From Flavobacterium frigoris (GTDB taxonomy: Bacteria; Bacteroidota; Bacteroidia; Flavobacteriales; Flavobacteriaceae): DNA of 64,000 bases. Positions 45,123 through 54,969 of the stretch are shown piece by piece. A program made the translations under genes and the position numbers. The number at the start of each line of letters is the position of its first letter. The first letter of the stretch is position 1. The notes under the pieces were generated by a model. The model saw nothing but the letters and a program-made list of their open reading frames with translations, had not been told where the DNA came from and did no database searches. The stretch spans positions 336,556 through 400,555 of the forward strand of contig NZ_FOFZ01000003.1 of the NCBI RefSeq assembly GCF_900111075.1. Direction: 5' to 3'.

Positions 45123-47498
45123 ATGAAATTTTATAAAATATCACTTGGAATAAATTACATAGATAATGCTAATTTTAATTTATTAAAAAGCAATAATCTT
45201 ATAAGTATGGGGTCTGGCACTTTGGCCAAAGGACAAAGTAAATCAACGCAATACGAAGCTTTTTTAAATGCTGAAAAAGGAGATCTGTTTTATATATGCC
45301 GTTCAAATGAGTCAATAGAATTAATAGGAATGTTTATAGACAATAGGCCATTACATTCAATAATTAAGGCGCATGAAGATGAATGGGTAGATCGAGAGTA
45401 TATAACTATTGCAGATGCAACGAATTCTAAAAATTACAATAAAACATTAGCCAAATGGTGGGCACCTAAGGATAATTCTACTTTTATAGAAATCCCATCA
45501 CATGAATTTCAATTATTTGAGGATGAAATTCTTATTCCTGCTTTTGATAAAAAACAAAACGAAATAGAAACTTTAAGAAAACTAGAGTTAGAAAAAAGAA
45601 AGCCTACAATTGAAAAATACCTGAAGCTTCAATTATTTTATGATGAGTTAAGCAAAAACGAAATAAGTCTTTTTTCTAAAATAAATAGCTTAAATGCCCT
45701 AGAATTAAAAAAACTGTATTTTGAATACAACTCTAAAAACAATATTAACTCTCAACCAGTAGTTTTATTGAGAAGTAAAATAATAGAAGAGTTAATCAAC
45801 AATAAGATTATTGACAATCCTACTATTAACCTACTCAAATCTCAATTAGAAAAAGATTTTGATAAAAATGTTTATCGAGCATGGACATCAAATTTTAGAA
45901 TACTTTATACCTTAATTTTTGCCTCTGATAAATTTGAATTAGAAAAGTTTTTCAACAATCTAATAAAAAATATTCAAAAAGATCTTGGAATAACAGAATT
46001 AACCAGTAAAAAATTAGTCCATTTTGACGGTGCACAAAATCAGGGATTTAATAGGATTTGGTTTGCCATTTATAATAAAACATTTAAATCTCAAAAAATT
46101 GCCAAACAATTATTTTTCGAAATCGATTCTGGTTTAAGTTACGGATTATTAGATTATGCAAACAAATCAAATACAAAACTACACTTTACAGATCATTTTG
46201 ATTACGATCATATTATTCAAATTTTTAAATCTCATAAAGACGAAATACTCAAAGATAATTCTATGGAAAAAGCAAAAGTTTATGAACTTATTGATATTTT
46301 AAGTTATAAAAATCAAATCATTTTACAAGGTCCTCCAGGAACAGGTAAAACACGTATGGCAGGAATAATTGCCGAAGTAATGGTTTTGAATAATCAGACT
46401 ATCTTAAATCAGTATGAGACTATCAAACCTGATGAAAAAATAAACATTTCACCAGCAATAATAAAGTCGTTTTTTAAAATCGGGGATAAATTCACTGGAA
46501 AAAGTAATAAAATATTTGAAATAATTTCATTAGATAATAATACTATAAGTGTTAAAAGTGAAACTAGTAAACCTTGGAGTCCTTCTTATAATAAAATCAT
46601 TAAATCGTATAACGAAGAGCTATTTAATGTTCCTGGAAGAACAGGTGGTTTTAAATCATATGAGGATGCAATAGCTAAATATCTTAAAGACAAAATTACA
46701 TCTGATAAATCCAGTTTAAAAACAGTTATTGAAGATGAAAATGGTAATACTGATTTTGTACAATTAGTTCAATTTCATCCCTCCTACTCTTATGAAGATT
46801 TTGTGAGGGGAATCGTGGCAAAATCAGATGATAAAAACAATATTAAATATAGTACTGAAGATAAAACTTTAATTAAAATAGCTAACGATGCGCTTCAAAA
46901 TCCAAATAATAATTATGTGTTAATTATTGATGAGATTAATCGTGCCAATTTACCATCAGTATTAGGTGAATTGATTTATGCATTAGAATATCGTGGTAAA
47001 GAAGTTAACAGCATATATGAAATTGAAGAAGACCCAAGGATTGAATTACCTAATAACCTCTATATAATTGGTACTATGAACACCGCCGACCGTAGCGTAG
47101 GTCATATTGACTATGCGATAAGAAGACGTTTTGCCTTTGTAGATGTATTACCGGAAATTGAACCAGTACATCCTGAAATCAAAGAAACTTTTATTAAAAT
47201 CTCCAAGTTATTTGTCAAAAATTTTGAGGGAATTGTGAATCCAGCATCTATTGAAAATGCCGTTACCCTAGCTTCTGATTTTCGAGCAGAAGATGTTTGG
47301 TTAGGACATAGTTATTTTATTTGCAAAAATGAGGAGGGTATAGATTTAGAGAAAGCAGATGCAGAACCAATTCTTAAAATGAAAATGAAATACGAAGTAA
47401 TTCCAATTTTAAAAGAATATATCAAGGACGGTATTTTAAACAATAATGAATTGGTAAAGAAAGTAATGAGTGAATTGATCAGTGAATATGGAATGTAA
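45123..47498 (+). CDS. mcrB: McrB-like AAA+ GTPase/ATPase with EVE-like N-terminus
   Basis: A 791-residue protein. The N-terminal ~110 residues (FYKISLGINYIDNANF, GDLFYICRSNESIELIGMF) look like an EVE/PUA-type modified-base reader. The AAA+ domain has Walker A QGPPGTGKTR at ~402-411, HPSYSYEDFVRG (typical of McrB), Walker B IIDEINRAN at ~600, sensor TMNTADRS and RRRFAF arginine finger. McrB-type motors assemble with McrC and cut DNA carrying modified bases. It overlaps the McrC gene by 11-17 bases. An inserted SH3-like stretch (~430-500) within the AAA region is unusual. Confidence 0.9.
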   Translation: MKFYKISLGINYIDNANFNLLKSNNLISMGSGTLAKGQSKSTQYEAFLNAEKGDLFYICRSNESIELIGMFIDNRPLHSIIKAHEDEWVDREYITIADATNSKNYNKTLAKWWAPKDNSTFIEIPSHEFQLFEDEILIPAFDKKQNEIETLRKLELEKRKPTIEKYLKLQLFYDELSKNEISLFSKINSLNALELKKLYFEYNSKNNINSQPVVLLRSKIIEELINNKIIDNPTINLLKSQLEKDFDKNVYRAWTSNFRILYTLIFASDKFELEKFFNNLIKNIQKDLGITELTSKKLVHFDGAQNQGFNRIWFAIYNKTFKSQKIAKQLFFEIDSGLSYGLLDYANKSNTKLHFTDHFDYDHIIQIFKSHKDEILKDNSMEKAKVYELIDILSYKNQIILQGPPGTGKTRMAGIIAEVMVLNNQTILNQYETIKPDEKINISPAIIKSFFKIGDKFTGKSNKIFEIISLDNNTISVKSETSKPWSPSYNKIIKSYNEELFNVPGRTGGFKSYEDAIAKYLKDKITSDKSSLKTVIEDENGNTDFVQLVQFHPSYSYEDFVRGIVAKSDDKNNIKYSTEDKTLIKIANDALQNPNNNYVLIIDEINRANLPSVLGELIYALEYRGKEVNSIYEIEEDPRIELPNNLYIIGTMNTADRSVGHIDYAIRRRFAFVDVLPEIEPVHPEIKETFIKISKLFVKNFEGIVNPASIENAVTLASDFRAEDVWLGHSYFICKNEEGIDLEKADAEPILKMKMKYEVIPILKEYIKDGILNNNELVKKVMSELISEYGM

Positions 47499-48762
47499 AG
47501 TTCTAAAATATTGGGAACATCACGAAGGAAACATCAAAGAGCAGGACTGGCAATTTGAGGAGATTTCCTATGCTACAGAATTTGCTAAAAAAAAGAACAA
47601 TGGATTTTGTTTCTCATTAATCAACAACAATGGGTGGAAATTAAATTCCGGTTATTATGTTGGTTTAACCTGGTTAGATCACGATAAACATGCTCTATTA
47701 ATAAACCCTAAATTAAATAACAAAAATCCTTTAGAACCTGATAATGTTCAAATTGATTATTATAAAATGTTGTTTAGTTGTTTACAACACCCCGAAGTTG
47801 CAAATGAAATAGAAGAACTTTTCGAAATAAAATGGGAAGAACCAACAATTTTAATTGAGAACAAAGAAGATGTTTTAACACCTTTTTTGATAGTTCAATT
47901 TTTGGCTTTAGTGAAATCAATCGTTCGGAAAGGTTTGAAAAAATCTTATTACAAAGTAGAAAAAAATCTGCAGAGCAAAATAAAAGGAAAAGTACTAATC
48001 AGCAAAACTATTAAACATAACCTATTAAAAAACAAATCATTACTTACGTACTGCGAATATGAAGAATTTGGAGTAAATGGATTAGAAAATCGAGTACTTA
48101 AAAAAACGTTGGTCTTTATACAAAAATACCTTCCAAATAGATTAAGTAGTAATCAATTTCACTCATTTCAGGATAGTTTCAATTATATTTTTCCCGCTTT
48201 TGAATTGGTAGAAGACAAAATAGAGCTAAGCGAAATAAAATTCACGAAAAATAATGCCTTCTACAAAGAATATGAAGATGCTATTAGATTGGCCAAAATC
48301 ATATTAAAAAGATTCAGTTACAATATTTCAAATACTACAAATCAAAAAATTGAAACTCATCCATTTTGGATAGACATGAGTAAGTTATTCGAATTATACA
48401 CTTTGGGAATGTTGAAAGATCGTTTCGGGAATGACGTGCAATACCACTTTACTCATGGTGGTAGCGAATTAGATTATGTACTAAAATCACGTGATTTAAA
48501 TATGGTAATTGATGCCAAATACAAACAATACGATAAGAGAAAAGTAGACAATGAAGATGTACGTCAAGTAAGCGGTTATGCACGATTAGAAAAGGTCTAC
48601 AAATATTTAGATAAAGCCTATCCCGAAAGTATTGATTGCTTAATTATTTATCCTGATATCATTAATGGATTTGAAGATTTAAAATCCGTTGATTTTAGAT
48701 TGTACAAAGTCAAAGATTATAATGGTGTATATAAGGTTGCAGTAAAACTGCCTAAATTTTAA
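47488..48762 (+). CDS. mcrC: McrC-like nuclease subunit
   Basis: The start could be GTG at 47482 or ATG at 47488, both inside the end of the McrB gene; I chose the ATG (424 residues). The N-terminal ~150 residues resemble the McrC arm that contacts McrB. The C-terminus has GGSELDYV, then VIDAKYKQYDKR and DVRQVSGYA: D...D-x-K plus a later Q, the PD-(D/E)xK nuclease core. With McrB it should form a DNA-cleaving complex. Together they likely give the array a modification-dependent restriction arm. Confidence 0.88.
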   Translation: MECKVLKYWEHHEGNIKEQDWQFEEISYATEFAKKKNNGFCFSLINNNGWKLNSGYYVGLTWLDHDKHALLINPKLNNKNPLEPDNVQIDYYKMLFSCLQHPEVANEIEELFEIKWEEPTILIENKEDVLTPFLIVQFLALVKSIVRKGLKKSYYKVEKNLQSKIKGKVLISKTIKHNLLKNKSLLTYCEYEEFGVNGLENRVLKKTLVFIQKYLPNRLSSNQFHSFQDSFNYIFPAFELVEDKIELSEIKFTKNNAFYKEYEDAIRLAKIILKRFSYNISNTTNQKIETHPFWIDMSKLFELYTLGMLKDRFGNDVQYHFTHGGSELDYVLKSRDLNMVIDAKYKQYDKRKVDNEDVRQVSGYARLEKVYKYLDKAYPESIDCLIIYPDIINGFEDLKSVDFRLYKVKDYNGVYKVAVKLPKF

Positions 48763-48783
48763 TGAAATAAATATTTATATCAA

Positions 48784-50172
48784 ATGCAAATACAAACACA
48801 TTTCACTAAAGACAAAAAAGTCAAGAAAATAATCTTAGATCATCTCGACAACGCAAAAACACATGTTTGTGTAGCTGTCGCGTGGTTTACAGATCGTCCT
48901 TTGTTTGATAAATTAATAGAATTATTAGAAAATGGTATTCAAGTAGAAGTGGTAATAACAAACCATGAGTTTAACCACACCTGTTCAAATAACTATAAAT
49001 TAATTGAAAAAAAAGGTGGCTTTTTTGCTTACATCGGAAACGATGAAAAGTTAATGCATATGAAATTTTGTGTGATTGATTATGATGTGGTGATTAGTGG
49101 TTCTGCAAATTGGTCAAACAAGGCATTTACGCAAAATAACGAAGAAGTAACAATTGTAGAAGGCCATGCTCAAAGAGCAAATGATTTTATTGAAGAATTT
49201 GATCGATTAAAATTACTCTCAGGCAAAATACAATCGCTTCAAAAAGAACTTGATCTAGCCAAAGCATTCAAAATATTTGATTTGATAAAAGCATTTGTTG
49301 CTATTGGTGAAAAACAAAACATTAGACCTTATGTGCAACAATTAAAAAGTACAGAAGAATTAACGGAAATCGTACAGTTATTAATTGAAGAGGAATATGA
49401 AAAAGCCATTCATGAAATGGACAAATTTAAAAAAACCAAAACTCAATTAGTAGATGTAACAGGATTAGAAATAGAAAGCATAAAAGTTCAAATTCAGTTA
49501 ATTGCAATTCAAATAGAAGTATTAACCATTCAAAAAGTAGAAACAGAAGCTTTAATAGAACAATTCAATCACAGATATATAATTGAATTAAACCCAATTA
49601 TTGGAAAAATATTAGCTTTAAAGAAGAAAATTTACGAGAAACTTCATAAACATGGTATTGAAGATGATACGTATCATAAAATGGATGAAGAATTCCAACG
49701 AAATAATGAGGAATACCAAGAGGAAATAAAAATTGAAATACCTGATTTAAAAGAAGATGAAAATCAAATTTTAAGAGAACTATATCGTGAAGGTTCAAAG
49801 TTGTGCCATCCCGATTCACCTAGATGTGTAATTGAAAATGAAAATAAAGCAGCAGAAACTTTTGACCAATTGACTAAAGCATATAAGCTAAAAGATTTAA
49901 ATAAAGTAAAACAAATTGTATCGGATTTAAGATTAGGGAACCCAATCAATGAGTTAGACAAAGTAAGTGAATTAGAGACTTTATTAGCTAAACTAGCATC
50001 ACTTCAAGTAAAATACGATCATTTAGTATTTGACTTAAAAACAATGCATTTATCAGAAGAATACATAACAATTAAAGATTTTACTAATTGGGATGATTAT
50101 TTTAAAAATCAAAAAGAACAACTAGAGAACCAATATGAAAATTTAACTAAAGATTACGTAAAGCATGAGTAA
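48784..50172 (+). CDS. PLD nuclease with DnaJ-like C-terminal domain
   Basis: A 462-residue protein. Residues ~1-130 form a single phospholipase D domain with HMKFCVID at ~92-99 and GSANWS at ~104-109, the H-x-K...G-S-x-N catalytic core. A long coiled-coil region (150-330) follows. Around 341-343 there is a C-HPD tripeptide with AAETFDQLTKAYK after it, matching the HPD motif and third helix of a J domain. Coupled J-domains recruit Hsp70 chaperones. The PLD part corresponds to DrmC of DISARM in gene context. It overlaps the VWA gene by 8 bases. The J domain is inferred from the motif. Confidence 0.8.
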   Translation: MQIQTHFTKDKKVKKIILDHLDNAKTHVCVAVAWFTDRPLFDKLIELLENGIQVEVVITNHEFNHTCSNNYKLIEKKGGFFAYIGNDEKLMHMKFCVIDYDVVISGSANWSNKAFTQNNEEVTIVEGHAQRANDFIEEFDRLKLLSGKIQSLQKELDLAKAFKIFDLIKAFVAIGEKQNIRPYVQQLKSTEELTEIVQLLIEEEYEKAIHEMDKFKKTKTQLVDVTGLEIESIKVQIQLIAIQIEVLTIQKVETEALIEQFNHRYIIELNPIIGKILALKKKIYEKLHKHGIEDDTYHKMDEEFQRNNEEYQEEIKIEIPDLKEDENQILRELYREGSKLCHPDSPRCVIENENKAAETFDQLTKAYKLKDLNKVKQIVSDLRLGNPINELDKVSELETLLAKLASLQVKYDHLVFDLKTMHLSEEYITIKDFTNWDDYFKNQKEQLENQYENLTKDYVKHE

Positions 50173-50926
50173 AGAAATTCAAAAAGTTGATAGTACAATT
50201 TCTACTACAACAAAAAACAAATTAGATCTTTCTAAGTTTAATAATGCAGCTTTAAGCTCTGCGCTCTCAAATATTGAATTACCTAGGTTATTTCACCAGT
50301 TGGTGTTTTTTGTTTTAGATGGCACAGGTTCCATGACTTGGGAAGGAAAAACTGGAAGCTCTAAAGGGGAGGAAATTGATATAGCAATAAAGAAAATAAT
50401 CAAACGCTTATTAGAAAGTAAAAATAAAAACTGTTTTGATATTGGAGTCTATGCATTTGCTGAGGAACATGCCACAATCTTACAACCATCAAAAATGGCA
50501 AATGATATGTTAGATATTAATTATAATCCGACCTTATTTTTTAAAGAAAATTATAAGTTTGAGTACTTGGATGATACTTTGGATTTAGTTGATTTAGAAA
50601 TTAATAATTATTATAAAAAACATGAAGGCAAAAACTGTCAAAGTTTAGTTATAATATTAAGTGATGGTGCTATAAGACATTTTGAATCTGCATCAGAAAA
50701 AACTAAAAAAATTAAATCAAATCAAAAAACTACTGTTTCTTCTATTCTTTTTGAAGATATTAGGTGGTCAAATGATGAAGATTTTTTAAATCAAACTAAA
50801 AATAAGTTAAAGGAACTTGCTTCTAATAATCAAAATGGACATTCGTTTTTTATATCAGATGTAGACCCAGATGCTATAAGAAACCACATGATCAAAAGTA
50901 TATCAACCGTTTCAAAAATAGACTAA
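50165..50926 (+). CDS. TerY-like VWA domain protein
   Basis: A 253-residue von Willebrand factor A domain. FFVLDGTGSMTWEG at ~48-61 is the metal-ion-dependent adhesion site (D-x-T-x-S), and the later LVIILSDGA provides the second acidic loop. VWA proteins of this size act as scaffold/adaptor, as in the TerY-P triad with PP2C and kinase, which lie directly downstream here. Overlaps: 8 bases with the PLD gene and 1 base (TAATG) with the PP2C gene. Predicted cytoplasmic. Confidence 0.87.
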   Translation: MSKEIQKVDSTISTTTKNKLDLSKFNNAALSSALSNIELPRLFHQLVFFVLDGTGSMTWEGKTGSSKGEEIDIAIKKIIKRLLESKNKNCFDIGVYAFAEEHATILQPSKMANDMLDINYNPTLFFKENYKFEYLDDTLDLVDLEINNYYKKHEGKNCQSLVIILSDGAIRHFESASEKTKKIKSNQKTTVSSILFEDIRWSNDEDFLNQTKNKLKELASNNQNGHSFFISDVDPDAIRNHMIKSISTVSKID

Positions 50927-51702
50927 TGTATTTATCAGCTAGACATTTAAATATTAAATTAAAGCAAGACAGTGCAAACTTTATTAATGATGAAGATTGC
51001 AAAGCTTTAATACTATGTGACGGTATTGGAGAATTCTCCAAATCTCAAGTTGTATCTGAAAAAGTCACTGATGTGATGATCGAAAAGGGGTACACAGATA
51101 TTAATCAATTAATTCAAGATTCCGAAATTATTGCTTTAAAAAATAAACTTGAAAACGGAGGAACAACTATTATTTTTGCAATAGTTGAATCAAATAGAAA
51201 AGTTAAAATTCAATATTTAGGCAATGGAGGTTGCATCAAATTAAATGGAGATTTTAATCAGTCAACACAAGATTTATTACCATACAAATTCAATCATCTG
51301 ATAAATCCTCACATAAACGATTCTGGAGCTTTAACAAGACACCTATCAAAAGAAAGCGGAAAGCAAGAATTAATCAAAAGTGAAATTTCAACTTCCTTAA
51401 ACAATCCAAATGGAGATATAATACTGTTTTTTACAGATGGTATTACTTCATTAGAAGAAAATGTAATTATTAAAGATAATGAAGGGAGATTTTGGAGACA
51501 TGAATCATCTTCTATTCAAATTATTTTAGAAAAATTAAATATTTTTTTAACTAATCATAAGGATAATGACGACTTTCAAGACAAATTGATAACTTTTAAT
51601 GAAGAAGTTTTAAATGACCTGAACAACTTAAATTTATTGGAGGACGATGCTTCACTTGGAATTATTATTACAGACGAAGTCTTAAATCAATATAGAAAAT
51701 GA
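50926..51702 (+). CDS. PP2C-type Ser/Thr protein phosphatase
   Basis: A 258-residue protein with the PP2C signature: ALILCDGIGEF at ~26-36 (metal-binding Asp-Gly), GGTTIIFAIVE (~86), YLGNGGCIKLN (~102) and ILFFTDGITSLEENV (~165-180) with the second aspartate. The sequence is compact compared with eukaryotic PP2C but standard for bacterial TerY-P phosphatases. It probably reverses phosphorylation by the next gene's kinase. It shares an ATGA overlap with the kinase gene, so the triad is translationally coupled. Confidence 0.88.
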   Translation: MYLSARHLNIKLKQDSANFINDEDCKALILCDGIGEFSKSQVVSEKVTDVMIEKGYTDINQLIQDSEIIALKNKLENGGTTIIFAIVESNRKVKIQYLGNGGCIKLNGDFNQSTQDLLPYKFNHLINPHINDSGALTRHLSKESGKQELIKSEISTSLNNPNGDIILFFTDGITSLEENVIIKDNEGRFWRHESSSIQIILEKLNIFLTNHKDNDDFQDKLITFNEEVLNDLNNLNLLEDDASLGIIITDEVLNQYRK

Positions 51703-53723
51703 TAAAATCAATAATAAACATAACCGATGTTTCTTGTATTAACATTGTAGATAATGAAATTGATTTATTGCCAATTCAAAGCATTAATTACTTTGAAAAC
51801 GAATTAGGAAGTGGCGGTTTTGGAGAAGTATTTAAAGTAGAAAGTATTAATGGGATTCAAACAAGTAGTTATGTTTTAAAAATTATATCTAACACTCAAG
51901 TTCAAGATCATGCTTATGAAACAATTTCCTTACTACATACTAAAATAAAAAAAGATTTTGTTAATAAAGAAGGTGTTATTATAAATCATTATCCTGAATT
52001 ATTAGGACTACCTTTTTTAGTATGTAAAGCTTATGATGAAATTGAAGAAAAAGAAATAATTGCTTTTTTAATTCACAATCTTAATGAAAACTACTACCAA
52101 GATTTTGGTGCTGATAATTTTGATAAGTCAAAATACGCGCAAACTGAAATACCAGAAAGAATATATTATGCATTTCAATTAGTTAAAGTCATAAAATTTT
52201 TAAACGAATTAAACTTCCTTCATTCTGACATTAGTGAAAATTCCATTTGGATCAATAATAAATTAAATAAGATAGCACTAATTGATTATGATAGTGGATT
52301 CCACATTGATTCACAAAAAAAACCAACAACCCTAGGTAAATTAGGACAATGGATTGGAAGCACATATAGGAAAGTTTTAGCTAAAGAAATAGACTCAGAT
52401 AATCTAAGTACAATTGAAAGAATAGATGAAGAAAATTGGGTTATAGCTAATGCTGTTTTTGAACTTATTTTTGGTGTTAGTCCTTATTTCTTTTTAATAG
52501 ATGCTGATGAAAAAACAAACACCAAATATTTAAAAAAACACACTTGGCCAGTAATTGATACAGAGGAAAAGACATTTAATGCTTCAAATTTAAATGCCTA
52601 CCAAGGAGTAATCCAATTTTATAATTTATTAAAAGATAATGGTTTTGAAAAACTAATTAATGCCTTTAATAAAGTTTTTAATTCAGGATTCAAAAACCCA
52701 AATAAAAGAATCAAAGTAGCTGAATGGTATGATATTTTATTTGAAATTGGTGAAGGTCTTGAATTGTTACCAAATATTCTAGATTTTAAAACCAATAAGA
52801 AAACCATTAATTCATCAGAAGAGGAAGTTACTTTTAATTGGAAGCAATCAAAAGGAAATAAAACTTATATAAATGATATATTAATAAACGGATTAAATCA
52901 TAAACAGTACTTTAAGGATACCACGAATGTAGAATTAAAAATAGTAAATGAATTTGGAGAGTCTATTAAAGAAATAAATATCCAAGCAAATAAAATTCAA
53001 CCTTTAATTAGATTTTTTAAATCAGATATTTTAGAGCGAATTGATCTAACTCCTATAACACTCTCTTGGGATACAAGTCATACAAAAAAAGTTAGAATTA
53101 CTGAAGTAATAGATGATTTAGAAGCTTTTGGCACTCAAGAAATTGATCCTAAAGAAAACAAAAAAATCATATTAACTGCAATAGGAAATTTTGATGAAGA
53201 AGTTAATGCTGAAATAGAAATTAAGGTCTGTAGTCCCGAAATAGTGGAGTTTAAATACGAGATTAATATTGAAAAAGGAATAGATAATATCGATTTATTT
53301 TGGAAAACGGAAAACACAAATCAAGTTAAAATATCTCCAAGGATTGGTAGTAGTGCTAAAAATGGACAAACATCAATTGGAATAGTAGATAAAACAGAGT
53401 TTACACTAACTGCTACTGGATATTTCAGCAGTGTTGAAAAGGTAATTGAAACACAACCTTTCCCAATCCCACTTATAAAAACAATGCTCATTCCAACACC
53501 GAATTTCAATCAAAATATTCAATTTGAAAATGATGCTTTTAAAATACCGGATAATATTATTAAAGATTTGAGTATTAATTTTAATAATGAAGTTAACTTC
53601 AATCAAAAGTCAATTGATTTTGTTCAATTGGATGTAAGTGAAAAATCAAAACAACAAATAGATGTTGAAGAAAAAACAACTAACCTATTTGAAAATTTAT
53701 TTAATAAAGTAATGAAATACTAA
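51699..53723 (+). CDS. Kinase of the TerY-P-like triad with beta-sandwich tail
   Basis: A 674-residue protein with N-terminal kinase domain (~25-300): glycine loop ELGSGGFGEVFKV, Lys in YVLKII, HSDISENS at ~175 (catalytic loop with Asp177 and Asn181; E replaces the usual K) and IDYDSG at ~195. Then ~370-650 contain three beta-sandwich (Ig-like) repeats of about 90 residues, each with a W-x-T/S-x-x-x-K pattern (FNWKQSKG, LSWDTSHT, LFWKTENT). The tail probably binds partner proteins. It lies between PP2C and DUF4407, the standard triad order. Activity of the variant catalytic loop needs testing. Confidence 0.85.
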   Translation: MIKSIINITDVSCINIVDNEIDLLPIQSINYFENELGSGGFGEVFKVESINGIQTSSYVLKIISNTQVQDHAYETISLLHTKIKKDFVNKEGVIINHYPELLGLPFLVCKAYDEIEEKEIIAFLIHNLNENYYQDFGADNFDKSKYAQTEIPERIYYAFQLVKVIKFLNELNFLHSDISENSIWINNKLNKIALIDYDSGFHIDSQKKPTTLGKLGQWIGSTYRKVLAKEIDSDNLSTIERIDEENWVIANAVFELIFGVSPYFFLIDADEKTNTKYLKKHTWPVIDTEEKTFNASNLNAYQGVIQFYNLLKDNGFEKLINAFNKVFNSGFKNPNKRIKVAEWYDILFEIGEGLELLPNILDFKTNKKTINSSEEEVTFNWKQSKGNKTYINDILINGLNHKQYFKDTTNVELKIVNEFGESIKEINIQANKIQPLIRFFKSDILERIDLTPITLSWDTSHTKKVRITEVIDDLEAFGTQEIDPKENKKIILTAIGNFDEEVNAEIEIKVCSPEIVEFKYEINIEKGIDNIDLFWKTENTNQVKISPRIGSSAKNGQTSIGIVDKTEFTLTATGYFSSVEKVIETQPFPIPLIKTMLIPTPNFNQNIQFENDAFKIPDNIIKDLSINFNNEVNFNQKSIDFVQLDVSEKSKQQIDVEEKTTNLFENLFNKVMKY

Positions 53724-53724
53724 T

Positions 53725-54969
53725 ATGAAAAAAGCAATAAAATATATTGGAAAAAAAACAGAAGACATATTTTTATGGGCTTCTGGTGCAGAAGTTGAAG
53801 TATTAAAAATGGTTCCCTCTGAAAAAAGTAAGTATTTTGGAATTGGAGGAACAATTATTTTTACAGCATTAATGGCTAGTTTTGCGGGTGGGTATGCTTT
53901 TTTTACAGCGTTCAAAAGTACTTATTTATCAATTCCTTTTGGACTATTTTGGGGAGCATTAATTTTTAATTTAGATAGATATATTGTGGCTTCATTTGGT
54001 GTTGGTGATGGAAAAAAAACCATCTCTAGGCAAGAATTAATTGAAGCTGCTCCTAGATTAGTAATGGCAATTATTTTAGGCTTCGTAATTTCAACACCTC
54101 TCGAATTGAAACTTTTCGAAAAAGAAATAAATGCAAAAATAAGCACTGATATAGCTATCGTTCAAAATACAATTATAAATTCTAGCAGCACAGATCCAAA
54201 ATTAATTTCATTAAAATCTGAAAGAACTCAATTGGTAAGTAGCATAAAAAAAAGAGAAGAAATAATTGAAAATAAAAGGTTTTTTTGGGAAAAATCAAAT
54301 AAAGACAAAAATGATGAATGGAATACTGGGAAATTCAGTGGAAAACTTGGTAAAGGAGGATACTATGATGACTTAAAAAAAGTAGCAGATGATGCAGAAG
54401 TAGATTACAATAAAAACAAAACAAATTATTCAGCTCTTAACGATTTAGATTATAAAAAAATTGATTTACTAGATAAAAAAATTGATCAACGAGACGCTCA
54501 ACTACGTGTCGAAATTGAAAATCAAACAACAGTACAGTCTCAAAATGATGGTTTATTAGCTAGACTAAAAGCTTTAGGAGATTTAACTAGTGAAAATACA
54601 ACCCTTTTATTTTCAAAATGGTTAATTACAATATTGTTTATTTTTATAGAAATTGCACCTATTTTATTTAAAATGATGACTGAGCGTGGTCCTTACGATG
54701 ATATAATAGATAGAAAAAAACATGAGATAAAAGTGCAGCAATTACAATTACAATCAAATATTAATCAAGAAATTAATACTGCAGTAAAAATACATACAGA
54801 AAAATATGAACAGAAATTAAATGCAGAATTACATACTAATAAAGAAATCTTAGAGTCAATTGCAAAAGCACAACAAGAAATTGCTATTGTTGCTATAGAA
54901 AAATGGAAAGAAGAGCAAAAACAATTAATTCAAAACAACTCAATTCAGATAATTAAAGGAAATAATTAA
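53725..54969 (+). CDS. DUF4407 inner-membrane protein
   Basis: A 414-residue DUF4407 protein. Two hydrophobic segments near residues 39-61 and 68-84 (with FWGALIFNLDRYIVAS, the family signature), a third near 111-130 (AIILGFVISTP) and a fourth near 295-318 (LITILFIFIEIAPILF). Long charged coiled coils lie between the third and fourth and after the fourth. It is the likely membrane anchor of the array and is known to cluster with TerY-P triads. The gene starts 1 base after the kinase gene. Its exact function is not established. Confidence 0.87.
   Translation: MKKAIKYIGKKTEDIFLWASGAEVEVLKMVPSEKSKYFGIGGTIIFTALMASFAGGYAFFTAFKSTYLSIPFGLFWGALIFNLDRYIVASFGVGDGKKTISRQELIEAAPRLVMAIILGFVISTPLELKLFEKEINAKISTDIAIVQNTIINSSSTDPKLISLKSERTQLVSSIKKREEIIENKRFFWEKSNKDKNDEWNTGKFSGKLGKGGYYDDLKKVADDAEVDYNKNKTNYSALNDLDYKKIDLLDKKIDQRDAQLRVEIENQTTVQSQNDGLLARLKALGDLTSENTTLLFSKWLITILFIFIEIAPILFKMMTERGPYDDIIDRKKHEIKVQQLQLQSNINQEINTAVKIHTEKYEQKLNAELHTNKEILESIAKAQQEIAIVAIEKWKEEQKQLIQNNSIQIIKGNN

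Noticed and set aside
53725..54969. Zorya-type (ZorA) or MotA-like motor protein
   Set aside because: The four segments and coiled coils, with FNLDRYIVAS, fit DUF4407 better, and no ZorB-like OmpA gene is adjacent.
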